Below, one piece after another: positions 1 to 9,824 of a stretch of DNA of 38,760 bases (position 1 is the first letter of the stretch; every line of letters begins with the position of its first letter). The DNA lies in the NCBI GenBank assembly GCA_947451115.1, contig CANFXV010000023.1, positions 1 to 38,760 of the forward strand, read 5' to 3'. Below the pieces are notes generated by a model. It was not told where the DNA came from. It saw nothing but the letters and a program-made list of their open reading frames with translations, and did not search any database. The DNA comes from Bacteroidota bacterium. Its GTDB lineage: Bacteria > Bacteroidota > Bacteroidia > Chitinophagales > Chitinophagaceae. Made by a program: the position numbers and the translations under genes.

Positions 1-1
1 T

Positions 2-229
2 ATTTTAGCAATTATAGAAGATTTTGAAATTATTGATATGCCAAAAGAAAATATAATTCAATCCTTACATTCTAAAATGAACGATATCGAAGATGCGCTG
101 CAATATTATGTTGCACTTCATCATAATATTAACTATTTTATTTCCAATGACAAACAATTAAAAAAAGAAGGATTAACTATCTTGCCTGTTTTAAAACCGT
201 CGGATTATATAAAAGAATTTTTAAAATAA
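2..229 (+). CDS. PIN-domain protein (VapC-like), 3' end only
   Basis: The frame is open from the left edge to a TAA at 227-229 and gives the last 75 residues of a protein; an internal ATG at 38 is probably not the true start, because the frame continues in upstream. The visible part has a late acidic cluster (DIEDALQYY) followed by a strand ending in ISNDKQL and then a VLKPSDYIKEF tail. This is the usual C-terminal layout of PIN-domain ribonucleases, in which late acidic residues help bind the catalytic metal. Many such proteins are VapC toxins with a small antitoxin gene upstream, but that region lies outside the window, so toxin status is not shown. The gene converges with thrC with one base between the stop codons. 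Confidence 0.6.
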   Translation: MLAIIEDFEIIDMPKENIIQSLHSKMNDIEDALQYYVALHHNINYFISNDKQLKKEGLTILPVLKPSDYIKEFLK

Positions 230-230
230 A

Positions 231-1559
231 TTATTTCCCTTCCTTCATCCAATTTTTAAAGGCTGCGAAATTCGCAGCTAAAGGGATAGAGATTTTTTCT
301 TTGTCGAACAAAAATTCAACGGAGGCAGGGATGGCAATTTTTTCTCCAATGGCTTCCTCCACTACTTCTGGAAATTTTACAGGATGTGCTGTTTCTAAAA
401 TAATGGTTTTAGCTTGGGGATGATTGGCTAAATAAATTTCAGCTGCAGCAAAGGCTACTGCTCCATGTGGATCCAAGGTATAGTTATTGGTTTTATACAC
501 CCTAGCAATAGTTGATTTAGTATTAGTATCATCAATGCTATAGCTAGATAAGGCATTGGTTAAAGCAGGGAAATTATTTTCTAGTATTTCCATGATGCGC
601 ACAAAATTACTTGGATTACCTACATCCATAGCATTTGAAACCGTTGCTATTGCTTGACGAACTTCATATTTTTCAGTAGCTAAATACCTGGTGACTACAT
701 CATTGGCATTGCATGCGGCGATAAAATGTCCTAGGGGTAAGCCACTTGCCTTAGCCATCATGCCCGCACAAATATTACCAAAATTGCCACTAGGCACTAC
801 CATATTCATAGCGGGGTAATTCCCTAGAGCATCTTGGTATTTCGCTACCCATTGTTGCCAAGCAAAGAAATAATACAATTGCTGTGGTAACCAGCGCGCT
901 ACATTGATTGAATTAGCAGATGTTAAGTTAAACTGCGCATTCAATGCTGCATCCATAAAGGCTTCTTTGACGATGGCTTGACAATCATCGAAACTTCCTT
1001 CCACTTCTAAAGCCGTGATGTTTTGTCCGCAGGTAGTTAATTGTAATTCTTGTATTGGACTTACTTTACCTTTTGGATATAATATAATAACGTTCACACC
1101 CTCTACGCCTAAAAATCCATTGGCGACTGCACCGCCTGTATCTCCACTAGTAGCTACTAGTACAGTTGTAGTTTTATTTGCTTTTTTATCTTTCGAAAAA
1201 TAACCCAAGCACCTACTCATGAATCTTGCACCCACATCTTTAAAAGCCAATGTAGGCCCATGAAACAATTCAAGACTTAATATATCTTCTGTAATAGGCA
1301 CTAAAGGAAAATCAAAGTGGATGGTCTCGGCACAAATTTCTTTTAATGAAGCATCGTCAATAGTACCAGCCACATAGGGTTTCATCACTTCAAATGCAAG
1401 TGTCGCCTTATCTATGGTTTTAAATCTTTCTATTTGTGCTGCAGTAAATTTGGGAATGGTTGATGGAAAGTACAATCCTTTATCAGGCGCCTGCCCAGTA
1501 ATGGCAGCAGTTCTAAAATCTACATTCGGGGAATTTTTTCCTAAACTATAATACTGCAT
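231..1559 (-). CDS. thrC: Threonine synthase
   Basis: Converts O-phosphohomoserine to threonine with pyridoxal phosphate (PLP), the last step of threonine synthesis. The 442-residue protein has the usual length. The PLP lysine is K107 in the block GPTLAFKDVGARF, and the phosphate-binding glycine loop is seen in VVPSGNFGNICAG; the N-terminal MQYYSLG...VDFRTAAITG block is typical of the family. ATG start at 1557-1559. It is the last gene of the leu-ilv-thr cluster, 10 bp after thrB, so its product supplies IlvA encoded upstream in the same run. No hairpin terminator is seen after its stop, where it meets the PIN gene end to end. Confidence 0.97.
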   Translation of the reverse strand: MQYYSLGKNSPNVDFRTAAITGQAPDKGLYFPSTIPKFTAAQIERFKTIDKATLAFEVMKPYVAGTIDDASLKEICAETIHFDFPLVPITEDILSLELFHGPTLAFKDVGARFMSRCLGYFSKDKKANKTTTVLVATSGDTGGAVANGFLGVEGVNVIILYPKGKVSPIQELQLTTCGQNITALEVEGSFDDCQAIVKEAFMDAALNAQFNLTSANSINVARWLPQQLYYFFAWQQWVAKYQDALGNYPAMNMVVPSGNFGNICAGMMAKASGLPLGHFIAACNANDVVTRYLATEKYEVRQAIATVSNAMDVGNPSNFVRIMEILENNFPALTNALSSYSIDDTNTKSTIARVYKTNNYTLDPHGAVAFAAAEIYLANHPQAKTIILETAHPVKFPEVVEEAIGEKIAIPASVEFLFDKEKISIPLAANFAAFKNWMKEGK

Positions 1560-1569
1560 GGTTATTTTA

Positions 1570-2532
1570 TTATTCCGTTATTTCAACGCCCGCTTGATTG
1601 ATGGTGGTCACATAGGTATGATGCGGTAGTCCAATGCTTTCATACAATTGATTCATTTCTTTTTCTACTGCCTCAGCAATATCCTTTGTTTTGCTTAACA
1701 TAAAGATTGATGGGCCTGAGCCTGAAATACCACCACCCAAGGCACCCGCTTGTTTACATCTCAGTTTTAATTCATCAAAACCGGGTATTAAAATAGATCT
1801 TACTGGTTCTATAATTACATCTTCCAAAGACCTTCCTATTAAATCATAATCAGATTTCATTAACCCCGCCACTAAGCCTGCGATATTGCCCCATTGCTTG
1901 ATGGCATCTTTTAACTGTACTTGTTGTCTTAAAATACTTCTTGCATCGGAAGTTCTTACTTCTATTTGTGGATGTACAATAGTGACATGCAATTGTGGAG
2001 AAGGCAGGGCCACTATTTCTAAAGGAAAAATAGAACGAACTAAGGTAACACCACCAAAAATACAGGGCGCAATATTATCGGCATGCTTTACGCCTGAGGC
2101 AATTTTTTCTCCATTCATGGCAAAGCGCACTAAGTCGTCTTTGGAAAAAATATTGCCTAATAAATAATTGGCACCCACCACCGCGCCTGCCGAACTAGCT
2201 GCACTAGAACCCACTCCACTGCCGGGTTTGATGAGCTTATTTATTTTTATTTCAAATTTTATTTTTGCATTTCCATTTTTTAATGCTTCATACTCTTCTA
2301 ATAAAGCATATAAGGCAGCACCCGCTACATTTTTTTCTGGATCGGTAGGCAGTTGATAAGTATCGATATTAATAATGGTAATACTTGGCTCATTGCTGTT
2401 ACGCTCCATCCACCTCATTTCCATTTCATCATAGGGATTGTTCACTGCAAAGCCCAATATATCAAAGCCGCAGACCATATTGGCTACGGTAGCAGGGGCT
2501 TTTATTTTTATCCATTGATTTGCAGGAACCAT
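1570..2532 (-). CDS. thrB: Homoserine kinase
   Basis: ATP-dependent phosphorylation of homoserine to O-phosphohomoserine, the substrate of ThrC. A GHMP-family kinase of 320 residues: an early KAPATVANMVCGFD block, the ATP-binding motif PGSGVGSSAASSAG near residues 102-116, and the C-terminal glycine-rich motif GGGISGSGPSIFML. ATG start at 2530-2532. It lies 17 bp after thrA and 10 bp before thrC, giving the standard thrA-thrB-thrC order and almost certainly one transcript. Nothing appears truncated or missing. Confidence 0.97.
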   Translation of the reverse strand: MVPANQWIKIKAPATVANMVCGFDILGFAVNNPYDEMEMRWMERNSNEPSITIINIDTYQLPTDPEKNVAGAALYALLEEYEALKNGNAKIKFEIKINKLIKPGSGVGSSAASSAGAVVGANYLLGNIFSKDDLVRFAMNGEKIASGVKHADNIAPCIFGGVTLVRSIFPLEIVALPSPQLHVTIVHPQIEVRTSDARSILRQQVQLKDAIKQWGNIAGLVAGLMKSDYDLIGRSLEDVIIEPVRSILIPGFDELKLRCKQAGALGGGISGSGPSIFMLSKTKDIAEAVEKEMNQLYESIGLPHHTYVTTINQAGVEITE

Positions 2533-2549
2533 TGCTTCGATTGTTATGT

Positions 2550-5018
2550 TTATACTCTTGCTGCTCTTATGATATCAGCAAATACACCTGATGCAGTGAC
2601 ATCTGCACCCGCACCAGCACCTTTAACCACTAAGGGTAATTCAGGATAACGCATACTATAAAATAAAACTAAATTGTCTTTACCATATAAATGATAAAAA
2701 TCAGAACTTGGTTCTATATGTTGCAAACCCACTTTAGCCGTGGTTTTACCATTGGTTTCAAACTTGGCCACAAATTTTAATTTACATCCTTTGGCTGCTG
2801 CTGCTTCATAGATCTTTTTAAAATGTGCTTCTTGTTTTTCCATTTCATTGTAAAAATCTTCTACAGATCCATCAAAACAACTTATAGGTAAAAAAGCATC
2901 ATTGACAATCTCTGACATTTCTATCTTTGAGCCGGCTTCACGGGCTAGTATCATTATTTTACGCATCACATCCGTACCTCCTAAATCCAATCTTGGATCT
3001 GGTTCGGTATAGCCTTCGGCCTGTGCTTGCTTCACTACTTGCGCAAAAGATTTTCCATCGCTGCCCCCTGCATAATTGTTAAAAACAAAATTTAAGGTGC
3101 CTGATAAAACTGCTTCAATTTTATTGATACTATCGCCACTTCTGATTAAATCGTTCAATGTACCTATGATGGGCAAACTTGCGCCCACATTGGTTTCAAA
3201 CAAGAAAGAGGCATTGTATTCTCTTGCTAAAGATTTAAGCTTTGCATAATGCTCATATGGAGCAGAGCAAGCAATTTTATTACAGGCAATGACCGAAACT
3301 GCCTTGCCTAATAAATTCGTATACACTGCTGCTACTGTATCATGTGCAGTCACATCTACAAAGATGCTATTGCGTAAATTATTTTCAAGAATCGCATGCA
3401 CATAATCGGTGATATTACCTGCCTTGGCTGCTGACAATTGTTCACGCCAGGTAGATAAATCGATGCCCTCTATATTGATCAATTGTTTTTTACTATTGGC
3501 AATACCCACTATATTAATTTGCAACCTTAATGTTTTTTGCAAATAAGGTACCTGCTTTTTGATTTGATCTATTAATTTTCCGCCCACATTGCCTGCGCCT
3601 GCGATATATACATTGACTTGTTTGTAAGAAGTTTCAAAAAATTCTTCATGTAGTACATTGATGGCCTTGCGCACATCTTGTGTAGCAATGACTGCGGAGA
3701 TATTTTTTTCTGAAGAACCCTGTGCAATAGCTCTTACATTGATACCATTACGTCCTAATACACCAAACATTTTTCCACTCACGCCAGGATGGCTTTTCAT
3801 TTGTTCTCCTACCAAGGCCAAAATGGAAACCTCTTTTTCTATGATTAAAGGTTCTACTTTATGTGTATTAATTTCTTGCTCAAACTCGGCATCCACGGCT
3901 AGCTTGGCCTGATGCGCATCCTGCATATTCACCCCTACACAAATAGAATGCTCTGATGAGCTTTGTGTAATTAAAATAATATTGATATTTTTTTTGGCCA
4001 AGGCATCAAATAATCTTTTTGAAAACCCTGGTATACCCACCATACCACTACCTTCCAAACTTAACAAACAAATATCTTTGATACTTGAGATACCTCTGAT
4101 AAAACTTTTGTCGGCGGCAGATTCATTCTTAATAATAGTACCTATATGCGCTGGGTCAAAAGTATTTTTTATTCTAACAGGGATGTTTTGTTGCATCACC
4201 GGTTGAATAGTAGGAGGATAAATGACCTTGGCTCCAAAATGCGATAACTCCATGGCTTCCTGATAAGAAATTTCAGGAATCTCTTTGGCGTTTTGTACCA
4301 TGCGCGGATCGGCCGTCATCATGCCACTGACATCGGTCCAAATTTCTAATACAATAACATTGAGTGCGGCTGCAAAAATGGCTCCTGTATAATCAGAACC
4401 TCCACGACCTAAGGTAGTGGTATTGCCATTTTCATCAGATGCTACAAATCCTGGGGCTAAGTATAAATCAAATTTATTTTCTGCTGCAGCAAAATATTGT
4501 TGAATTGTAGTATAAGTTAATTCTTTATCTACCGCTGCATTAAAATAATTGCTATTGGTCTTGATTAAATTTCTAGCATCTAACCATTGTTGTTTCACCC
4601 CCTTGGATTCAAAGGTGGCTGAAATAATTTTAGAAGACAATAACTCACCATAACTTATAATTTTGTCCTGCATACGCATTGACAATTCTTTGAGCATAAA
4701 CAATCCTTCACAATTGGCTTCTAACTCATTGGTGAGTTGTTTCACCAAACTTAAAGTTCCACTTTGTTGTTGTATGGGCAATAAAGCACGCACTACATCT
4801 AAGTGTTTTTGTTCAATGCCCTGTATAATGGTTTTATACGCTTCATTGCCTTGCGCTGCTGTTTGAGCCAACATCAACAATTGATCTGTGATGCCGCTCA
4901 TTGCAGAGACTACTACAATAGTGGGTTCTTTTTTGATACTTTCTAAAACAATGGCGACCATTTTATTAATGGCCTCCGCTGTCCCAACCGAACTTCCTCC
5001 AAATTTTAAAACCTGCAT
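2550..5018 (-). CDS. thrA: Bifunctional aspartate kinase / homoserine dehydrogenase
   Basis: Catalyses the first and third steps of the aspartate pathway: phosphorylation of aspartate, and NAD(P)H reduction of aspartate semialdehyde to homoserine. The 822-residue fusion has the kinase first (KFGGSSVG at 5-12; TTLGRGGSDYTG near 201-212), then a tandem ACT regulatory region (about 315-460; GIPGFSKRLFDALAKKNINI and HPGVSGKMFGVLGRNGINV), then the dehydrogenase, whose Rossmann loop YIAGAGNVGGKL begins near 471. In the family, the ACT region mediates threonine feedback. The semialdehyde dehydrogenase (asd) needed between its two reactions is not in the window. It is 23 bp after ilvA and 17 bp before thrB. 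Confidence 0.97.
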   Translation of the reverse strand: MQVLKFGGSSVGTAEAINKMVAIVLESIKKEPTIVVVSAMSGITDQLLMLAQTAAQGNEAYKTIIQGIEQKHLDVVRALLPIQQQSGTLSLVKQLTNELEANCEGLFMLKELSMRMQDKIISYGELLSSKIISATFESKGVKQQWLDARNLIKTNSNYFNAAVDKELTYTTIQQYFAAAENKFDLYLAPGFVASDENGNTTTLGRGGSDYTGAIFAAALNVIVLEIWTDVSGMMTADPRMVQNAKEIPEISYQEAMELSHFGAKVIYPPTIQPVMQQNIPVRIKNTFDPAHIGTIIKNESAADKSFIRGISSIKDICLLSLEGSGMVGIPGFSKRLFDALAKKNINIILITQSSSEHSICVGVNMQDAHQAKLAVDAEFEQEINTHKVEPLIIEKEVSILALVGEQMKSHPGVSGKMFGVLGRNGINVRAIAQGSSEKNISAVIATQDVRKAINVLHEEFFETSYKQVNVYIAGAGNVGGKLIDQIKKQVPYLQKTLRLQINIVGIANSKKQLINIEGIDLSTWREQLSAAKAGNITDYVHAILENNLRNSIFVDVTAHDTVAAVYTNLLGKAVSVIACNKIACSAPYEHYAKLKSLAREYNASFLFETNVGASLPIIGTLNDLIRSGDSINKIEAVLSGTLNFVFNNYAGGSDGKSFAQVVKQAQAEGYTEPDPRLDLGGTDVMRKIMILAREAGSKIEMSEIVNDAFLPISCFDGSVEDFYNEMEKQEAHFKKIYEAAAAKGCKLKFVAKFETNGKTTAKVGLQHIEPSSDFYHLYGKDNLVLFYSMRYPELPLVVKGAGAGADVTASGVFADIIRAARV

Positions 5019-5041
5019 AACCCTTTCTTATTTAAACATTT

Positions 5042-6316
5042 TTATATTAAGTATCCGTAGATATTATCGTCTTTATTAATTTCGTCGTAATTGATTTGAT
5101 ATTTTTTCAAATTCTCAATTAAGGCATTGTAATCTTTTTTTGATTTTAATTCCAATCCCACAAGTGCAGGACCTGCTTCCTTATTGTGCTTTTGTATGTA
5201 TTCAAACCTAGTGATGTCATCTTCTGGCCCTAATACTTTATTTACAAATTCTTTCAATGAACCTGGCCTTTGTGCAAAGCGGATTAAAAAATAATGCTTT
5301 AATCCTTCATAGGTCAAGGACCGTTCTTTTATTTCTTGCATACGCGCAATATCATTATTGCCTCCACTCACTATACATACGATATGCTTTCCTTTAATTT
5401 GATCCGCATAATCATCCAAAGCCGCTACAGACATGGCGCCTGCTGGTTCCACCACAATGGCTTCTTCATTGTACATTTCTAAAATAGTCGTACAAATCTT
5501 TCCTTCTGGTACCAAATGCATATCATCTATAGCATCCTTGCAAAAACTAAATGTGATATCCCCCACTCTTTTTACAGCAGCACCATCTACAAACTTGTCG
5601 ATGTTTTCTAATTCAACCGGCTCTCCAGAATTCAATGCCCAAAACATACTAGGCGCTCCTTCTGGTTCTAAGCCAATTATTTTTGTTTTGGGAGAGACTG
5701 TTTTAAAATATGTGCCCACCCCTGCTGTTAATCCGCCGCCGCCAACTGGTAAAAACAAATAATCAATAGGCGCATCGGTTAATGTTTTGATGTCTTCTAA
5801 AATTTCTACACCCACCGTAGCCTGTCCTGAAATAATAGCTGGATGATCAAATGGAGGAACAAAGGTCATACCATGTTCGATGGTATAAGCCTTGGCGGCT
5901 ACTGCTGTATCATCAAAAGTATCACCTACCAATTTTACCTCTACAAATTCTTCTCCAAACATTTTTGTTTGCGATACTTTTTGTTGAGGAGAAGGAATAG
6001 GCATAAATACCACGCCTTTTACACCTAACTTTTTACAACTGTACGCAAAGCCCTGTGCATGGTTACCCGCACTGGCACAAACCACGCCTTTGGCCAATTG
6101 CTCGGCCGACAACTGACTCATCATATTGTAGGCGCCTCTTATTTTGTAAGAACGCACAATTTGTAAGTCCTCTCTCTTTAAATAGACACTGCACTGGTAT
6201 TTGCGGGATAAATTGGCATTGTATTGAAGCGGGGTATGACTCACCACGGACTTCAATCTTTTGACCGCTCCCTCAATATCCAGTGCAGGCTTATTTATAT
6301 GCTTTACTTCACTCAT
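5042..6316 (-). CDS. ilvA: Threonine dehydratase (deaminase), biosynthetic
   Basis: PLP enzyme converting threonine to 2-oxobutanoate, the entry to isoleucine. In the 424-residue protein the PLP lysine is K58 (RSYKIRGAYN), the substrate/phosphate loop SAGNHAQG is at 82-89, and the glycine loop PVGGGGLTAG is at 190-199. The last 90 or so residues (from about YFLIRFAQRPGSLKEFV) form a single ACT-like regulatory domain, compared with two in the E. coli enzyme; in the family this domain carries isoleucine feedback. Its position between ilvC and thrA joins the isoleucine and threonine parts of the cluster. ATG start at 6314-6316. Confidence 0.96.
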   Translation of the reverse strand: MSEVKHINKPALDIEGAVKRLKSVVSHTPLQYNANLSRKYQCSVYLKREDLQIVRSYKIRGAYNMMSQLSAEQLAKGVVCASAGNHAQGFAYSCKKLGVKGVVFMPIPSPQQKVSQTKMFGEEFVEVKLVGDTFDDTAVAAKAYTIEHGMTFVPPFDHPAIISGQATVGVEILEDIKTLTDAPIDYLFLPVGGGGLTAGVGTYFKTVSPKTKIIGLEPEGAPSMFWALNSGEPVELENIDKFVDGAAVKRVGDITFSFCKDAIDDMHLVPEGKICTTILEMYNEEAIVVEPAGAMSVAALDDYADQIKGKHIVCIVSGGNNDIARMQEIKERSLTYEGLKHYFLIRFAQRPGSLKEFVNKVLGPEDDITRFEYIQKHNKEAGPALVGLELKSKKDYNALIENLKKYQINYDEINKDDNIYGYLI

Positions 6317-6370
6317 TTTCTTTCTCTTTTATATTATTCTTTTTAGAATAATAATTATCAAACCACTTGC

Positions 6371-7426
6371 TTATTTTGCTGGTTGATTCTCTGGACGTAA
6401 ACTTCTTACAGTTTTTCCAGCCTGCCACATTTCACTATTGTGTAATTCGGCCAATTCAACTTCTAATTTCTCACGGTAATCTGCTTTGCTGTTTAAATCG
6501 ATAGAACGTGCAGATTCTTGTCCAGTTGCTACGCTCTTATATAAATCGCTGAATACAGGTAAAGTAGCATCACGGAATTTTTTCCACCAATCCAAAGCAC
6601 CTCTTTGTGCAGTGGTTGAACAGTTGGCATACATCCAATCCATTCCATTTTCTGCCACTAATGGCATCAATGATTGTGTCAACTCTTCTACTGTTTCATT
6701 GAATGCTTCAGAAGGACTATGTCCGTTTTTACGCAATACCTCATATTGGGCTGCAAAGATACCTTGAATTGCGCCCATTAAAGTGCCTCTTTCACCAGTT
6801 AAATCAGAAAATACCTCTTTTTTGAAATCGGTCTCAAACAAATAACCTGATCCAATGGCAATACCTAAAGCAATCACTCTATCCCAAGCTTTTCCGGTAG
6901 CATCTTGGAAGATGGCATAACTTGAATTCAAGCCACGTCCTTGTAAAAACATTCTTCTTAATGAAGTTCCAGAACCTTTTGGTGCTACTAAAAATACATC
7001 CACATCAGCTGGTGGTACAATACCTGTTTGCTCGTTAAAAGTGATACCAAAGCCATGAGAGAAATACAAGGCCTTGCCTGGTGTTAAATGTTTTTTAACG
7101 GTGGGCCACATGGCAATTTGTGCAGCATCACTTAATAAATAACAAATGATGGTTCCTTTTTCTAAGGCTTCTTCTATTTCAAATAAACTAGTGCCTGGTA
7201 CAAATCCATCAGCGATGGCCTTATCCCAGCTTTTTGAATTCTTACGTTGACCAACAATGACATTGACCCCATTTTCTTTTTGGTTCAATGCTTGACCTGG
7301 TCCTTGAACACCATAGCCAATCACTGCTATTGTTTCATTTTTTAATACTTCTTGTGCTTTTGCTAATGGAAACTCTTCACGAGTTACTACATTTTCTTCT
7401 GTTCCGCCAAAATTTAATTTTGCCAT
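6371..7426 (-). CDS. ilvC: Ketol-acid reductoisomerase
   Basis: Mg- and NADPH-dependent rearrangement and reduction of acetolactate or acetohydroxybutyrate to dihydroxy acids. At 351 residues it fits the short class I form rather than the roughly 490-residue class II. The Rossmann loop GYGVQGPGQALN is at about 37-48, followed by GQRKNSKSWDKA, where R and S residues suit NADPH. The metal-site acidic block SDLTGERGTLMGA and the YFSHGFGITF segment are present. The gaps either side (74 bp to ilvN, 54 bp to ilvA) are larger than others in the cluster. The ilvA-side gap has an AT-only inverted repeat (ATTATTCT/AGAATAAT), too weak to call a terminator. Confidence 0.96.
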   Translation of the reverse strand: MAKLNFGGTEENVVTREEFPLAKAQEVLKNETIAVIGYGVQGPGQALNQKENGVNVIVGQRKNSKSWDKAIADGFVPGTSLFEIEEALEKGTIICYLLSDAAQIAMWPTVKKHLTPGKALYFSHGFGITFNEQTGIVPPADVDVFLVAPKGSGTSLRRMFLQGRGLNSSYAIFQDATGKAWDRVIALGIAIGSGYLFETDFKKEVFSDLTGERGTLMGAIQGIFAAQYEVLRKNGHSPSEAFNETVEELTQSLMPLVAENGMDWMYANCSTTAQRGALDWWKKFRDATLPVFSDLYKSVATGQESARSIDLNSKADYREKLEVELAELHNSEMWQAGKTVRSLRPENQPAK

Positions 7427-7500
7427 TTTAGTTTAAATTTAATTTGTGTTGTTTTATTAATTAATTGATTGTTTATGAAATTTATTTTTGTTCTTTTTAA

Positions 7501-8103
7501 TTACATGGTAAATACGGCTTCTCTTTTGCCGAGGTATTCGTTTTCAATGACTTCCTCACTAGGTTCTCTCTTTTCAAAGTCTTTTAACTTTTCATGAAAG
7601 CCACTGCTTTCCTTGATGATGGCCACTCTTGCACTTCTTACAAATTCTACCAAACCGAAGGGCTCCAAGGCTTTCATTAATTTATTGGTTTCCTCTCTAT
7701 GACCAGTGGTTTCAAATACAATAAAATCTTTTCTGATGGCCACCGCCCTTGCGCCATATTCTCTTAATAGTCTTTCTACTTTTACTTTCTCGGTAATTTC
7801 TTCCGACAAAACTTTATATAAAGCCAATTCTTGCCAAACAATTTCATCATTGGTATTGAAATAAGCTTTCAATACTTCTACTTGCTTTTCAATTTGTCTT
7901 ACTACTTTTAAAACGATATCATGAGATTCCATCACCACAATCGTAAAACGATGGATGCCATCAATTTCGGAAGGAGAGGTATTCAAACTTTCGACATTTA
8001 TTTTTCTGCGCGAAAAAATAATGGCAATACGATTCAACAACCCTACTTGGTTTTCGGTATACACCGTGATGGTGTATTCTTGTTTTTCAGTATTTGTTTC
8101 CAT
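7501..8103 (-). CDS. ilvN: Acetolactate synthase small (regulatory) subunit
   Basis: Regulatory partner of the acetolactate synthase large subunit. An ACT domain occupies about residues 10-85 (ITVYTENQVGLLNRIAIIFSRRKINVESL), followed by the C-terminal ALS-regulatory domain (REYGARAVAIRKDFIVFETTGH). In the family, valine binds the ACT domain and gives feedback inhibition. At 200 residues it is longer than the roughly 163-residue E. coli IlvH; the extra residues are a charged C-terminal tail. The start ATG (8101-8103) is 13 bp after ilvB. The symbol ilvH is used for the same role in other genomes. Confidence 0.95.
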   Translation of the reverse strand: METNTEKQEYTITVYTENQVGLLNRIAIIFSRRKINVESLNTSPSEIDGIHRFTIVVMESHDIVLKVVRQIEKQVEVLKAYFNTNDEIVWQELALYKVLSEEITEKVKVERLLREYGARAVAIRKDFIVFETTGHREETNKLMKALEPFGLVEFVRSARVAIIKESSGFHEKLKDFEKREPSEEVIENEYLGKREAVFTM

Positions 8104-8116
8104 ATAATGAGTTCTT

Positions 8117-9814
8117 TTATTTTAATCTTATTTCAGATACACTGCAACCCTGTGGTACCATTGGGAATACATTGTTCTCTTTTCCAACCATTACTTCTAA
8201 CATATAGGACCCTTTATGTGCCAACATAGTTTCAATGGCGTTGACTAAATCTTTTCTGTCTTCTACCTTAGCCCCTGCAATGCCGTAAGCCTTGGCCACC
8301 ATCACATAATCGGGACTTTGAATGTCTACAAAAGAATATCTTTTTTCATTGAATAGTTCCTGCCACTGACGCACCATACCTAAAAACTGATTGTTTAAAA
8401 TCATAATTTTTACATCTACTCCCGTTTGCATAATGGTACCAAATTCTTGAATGGTCATTTGAATACCACCATCTCCGATGACCGCTATCACTGTTCTTTC
8501 TTGTGCGCCAAACTTAGCACCAATAGCTGCTGGCAATCCAAAACCCATCGTACCTAATCCGCCTGAAGTAACATTACTTCTGGTTTCATTAAATTTTGCA
8601 TACCTGCATGTCACCATTTGATGCTGTCCCACATCAGTCACCATCACTGCATTGCCCTTAGTGGTTTCATTCACAATTCTAATCACTTCACCCATGGTCA
8701 TTTCTTTACCAGTTGGATATATTTCTTCTTTAATGCACTGATCGTATTCTTTCTGTGTATAATCAGCAAAAACTTTTAGCCACTCGCTTCTGTCTTTTTG
8801 TTGAATGCCTAATGTAAGTAATGGTAGGGTTTCTTTGCAATCGCCCCATACACCCACAGTTGCTTTTACATTTTTATCAATCTCCGATGGATCAATATCC
8901 AAATGAATAATTTTGGCCTGCTTGGCATACTTGTCCAATCTTCCAGTGACACGATCATCAAAACGCATACCCACAGCAATCAATACATCACACTCATTGG
9001 TTAATACATTTGGGCCATAATTTCCATGCATGCCTAACATGCCCACATTTTGTGGATGATCGGTGGGTAGTGCACTCAAACCTAGGATGGTCCAAGCGGC
9101 TGGCATCCCAGACTTTTCTATAAACTTTTTAAATTCTTTTTCTGCCTTACCTAAAATAACCCCTTGTCCAAAAATGACCAATGGTTTTTTGGCATTGTTG
9201 ATTAAAGCCACCGCTTCATCTATATAATTTTTTCGAATGACAGGCTTAGGTCGATAACTTCTGATATGATTGCATGGTGTATAACCTTCATAATCGAAAG
9301 ATTGTATTTGTGCATTTTTTGAAATATCAATCAATACTGGGCCGGGTCTGCCACTTCTTGCTAAATAAAATGCTTTAGCCAATATGCCAGGTATTTCTGT
9401 AGCATCTGTAATTTGATAATTCCATTTAGTAACCGGCATGGTAATATTAATAATGTCTGTCTCCTGAAATGCATCGGTACCTAATAAATGGGCAAACACT
9501 TGTCCTGTAATACAAACAAGTGGTGTACTATCAATCATAGCATCGGCCAAGCCTGTTACTAAGTTAGTAGCACCAGGACCACTAGTGGCAAATACTACCC
9601 CTACTTTTCCAGAGGTACGCGCATAGCCTTGTCCAGCATGAATTCCACCTTGTTCATGTCTTACTAAAATATGTTTTAGTTGATCGTTGTAATCGTAGAG
9701 TGCATCATAGATAGGCATGATGGCTCCCCCTGGATAACCAAAAATGGTGTCCGCTCCTTCTGCTATACAAGCTTCTAATACTGCTTGTGATCCTGTTAAT
9801 TTTTTAGTTGCCAT
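8117..9814 (-). CDS. ilvB: Acetolactate synthase large (catalytic) subunit
   Basis: Thiamine diphosphate enzyme that condenses pyruvate with pyruvate (valine/leucine branch) or with 2-oxobutanoate (isoleucine branch). The 565-residue protein has the three-domain layout: N-terminal domain with the catalytic glutamate E54 (VRHEQGGIHAGQGYAR), a central FAD-type domain (GMHGNYGPNVLTNECDVLIAVGMRFDDR), and the C-terminal ThDP/Mg motif starting at GDGGIQMTIQE and ending in NNQFLGMVRQWQ. It sits 10 bp after ilvD and 13 bp before ilvN, so the two subunits are produced together. Confidence 0.97.
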   Translation of the reverse strand: MATKKLTGSQAVLEACIAEGADTIFGYPGGAIMPIYDALYDYNDQLKHILVRHEQGGIHAGQGYARTSGKVGVVFATSGPGATNLVTGLADAMIDSTPLVCITGQVFAHLLGTDAFQETDIINITMPVTKWNYQITDATEIPGILAKAFYLARSGRPGPVLIDISKNAQIQSFDYEGYTPCNHIRSYRPKPVIRKNYIDEAVALINNAKKPLVIFGQGVILGKAEKEFKKFIEKSGMPAAWTILGLSALPTDHPQNVGMLGMHGNYGPNVLTNECDVLIAVGMRFDDRVTGRLDKYAKQAKIIHLDIDPSEIDKNVKATVGVWGDCKETLPLLTLGIQQKDRSEWLKVFADYTQKEYDQCIKEEIYPTGKEMTMGEVIRIVNETTKGNAVMVTDVGQHQMVTCRYAKFNETRSNVTSGGLGTMGFGLPAAIGAKFGAQERTVIAVIGDGGIQMTIQEFGTIMQTGVDVKIMILNNQFLGMVRQWQELFNEKRYSFVDIQSPDYVMVAKAYGIAGAKVEDRKDLVNAIETMLAHKGSYMLEVMVGKENNVFPMVPQGCSVSEIRLK

Positions 9815-9824
9815 AATTTTCTTT

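Noticed and set aside
6326..6350. AT-only inverted repeat between ilvC and ilvA as a terminator
   Set aside because: The stem has only A-T pairs apart from one C-G, and it is not followed by a U-run; ilvA and thr genes follow in the same direction.
7921..8229. A 102-codon plus-strand frame over the ilvN-ilvB junction
   Set aside because: It overlaps two well-supported genes on the other strand, and its translation has no coherent domain.
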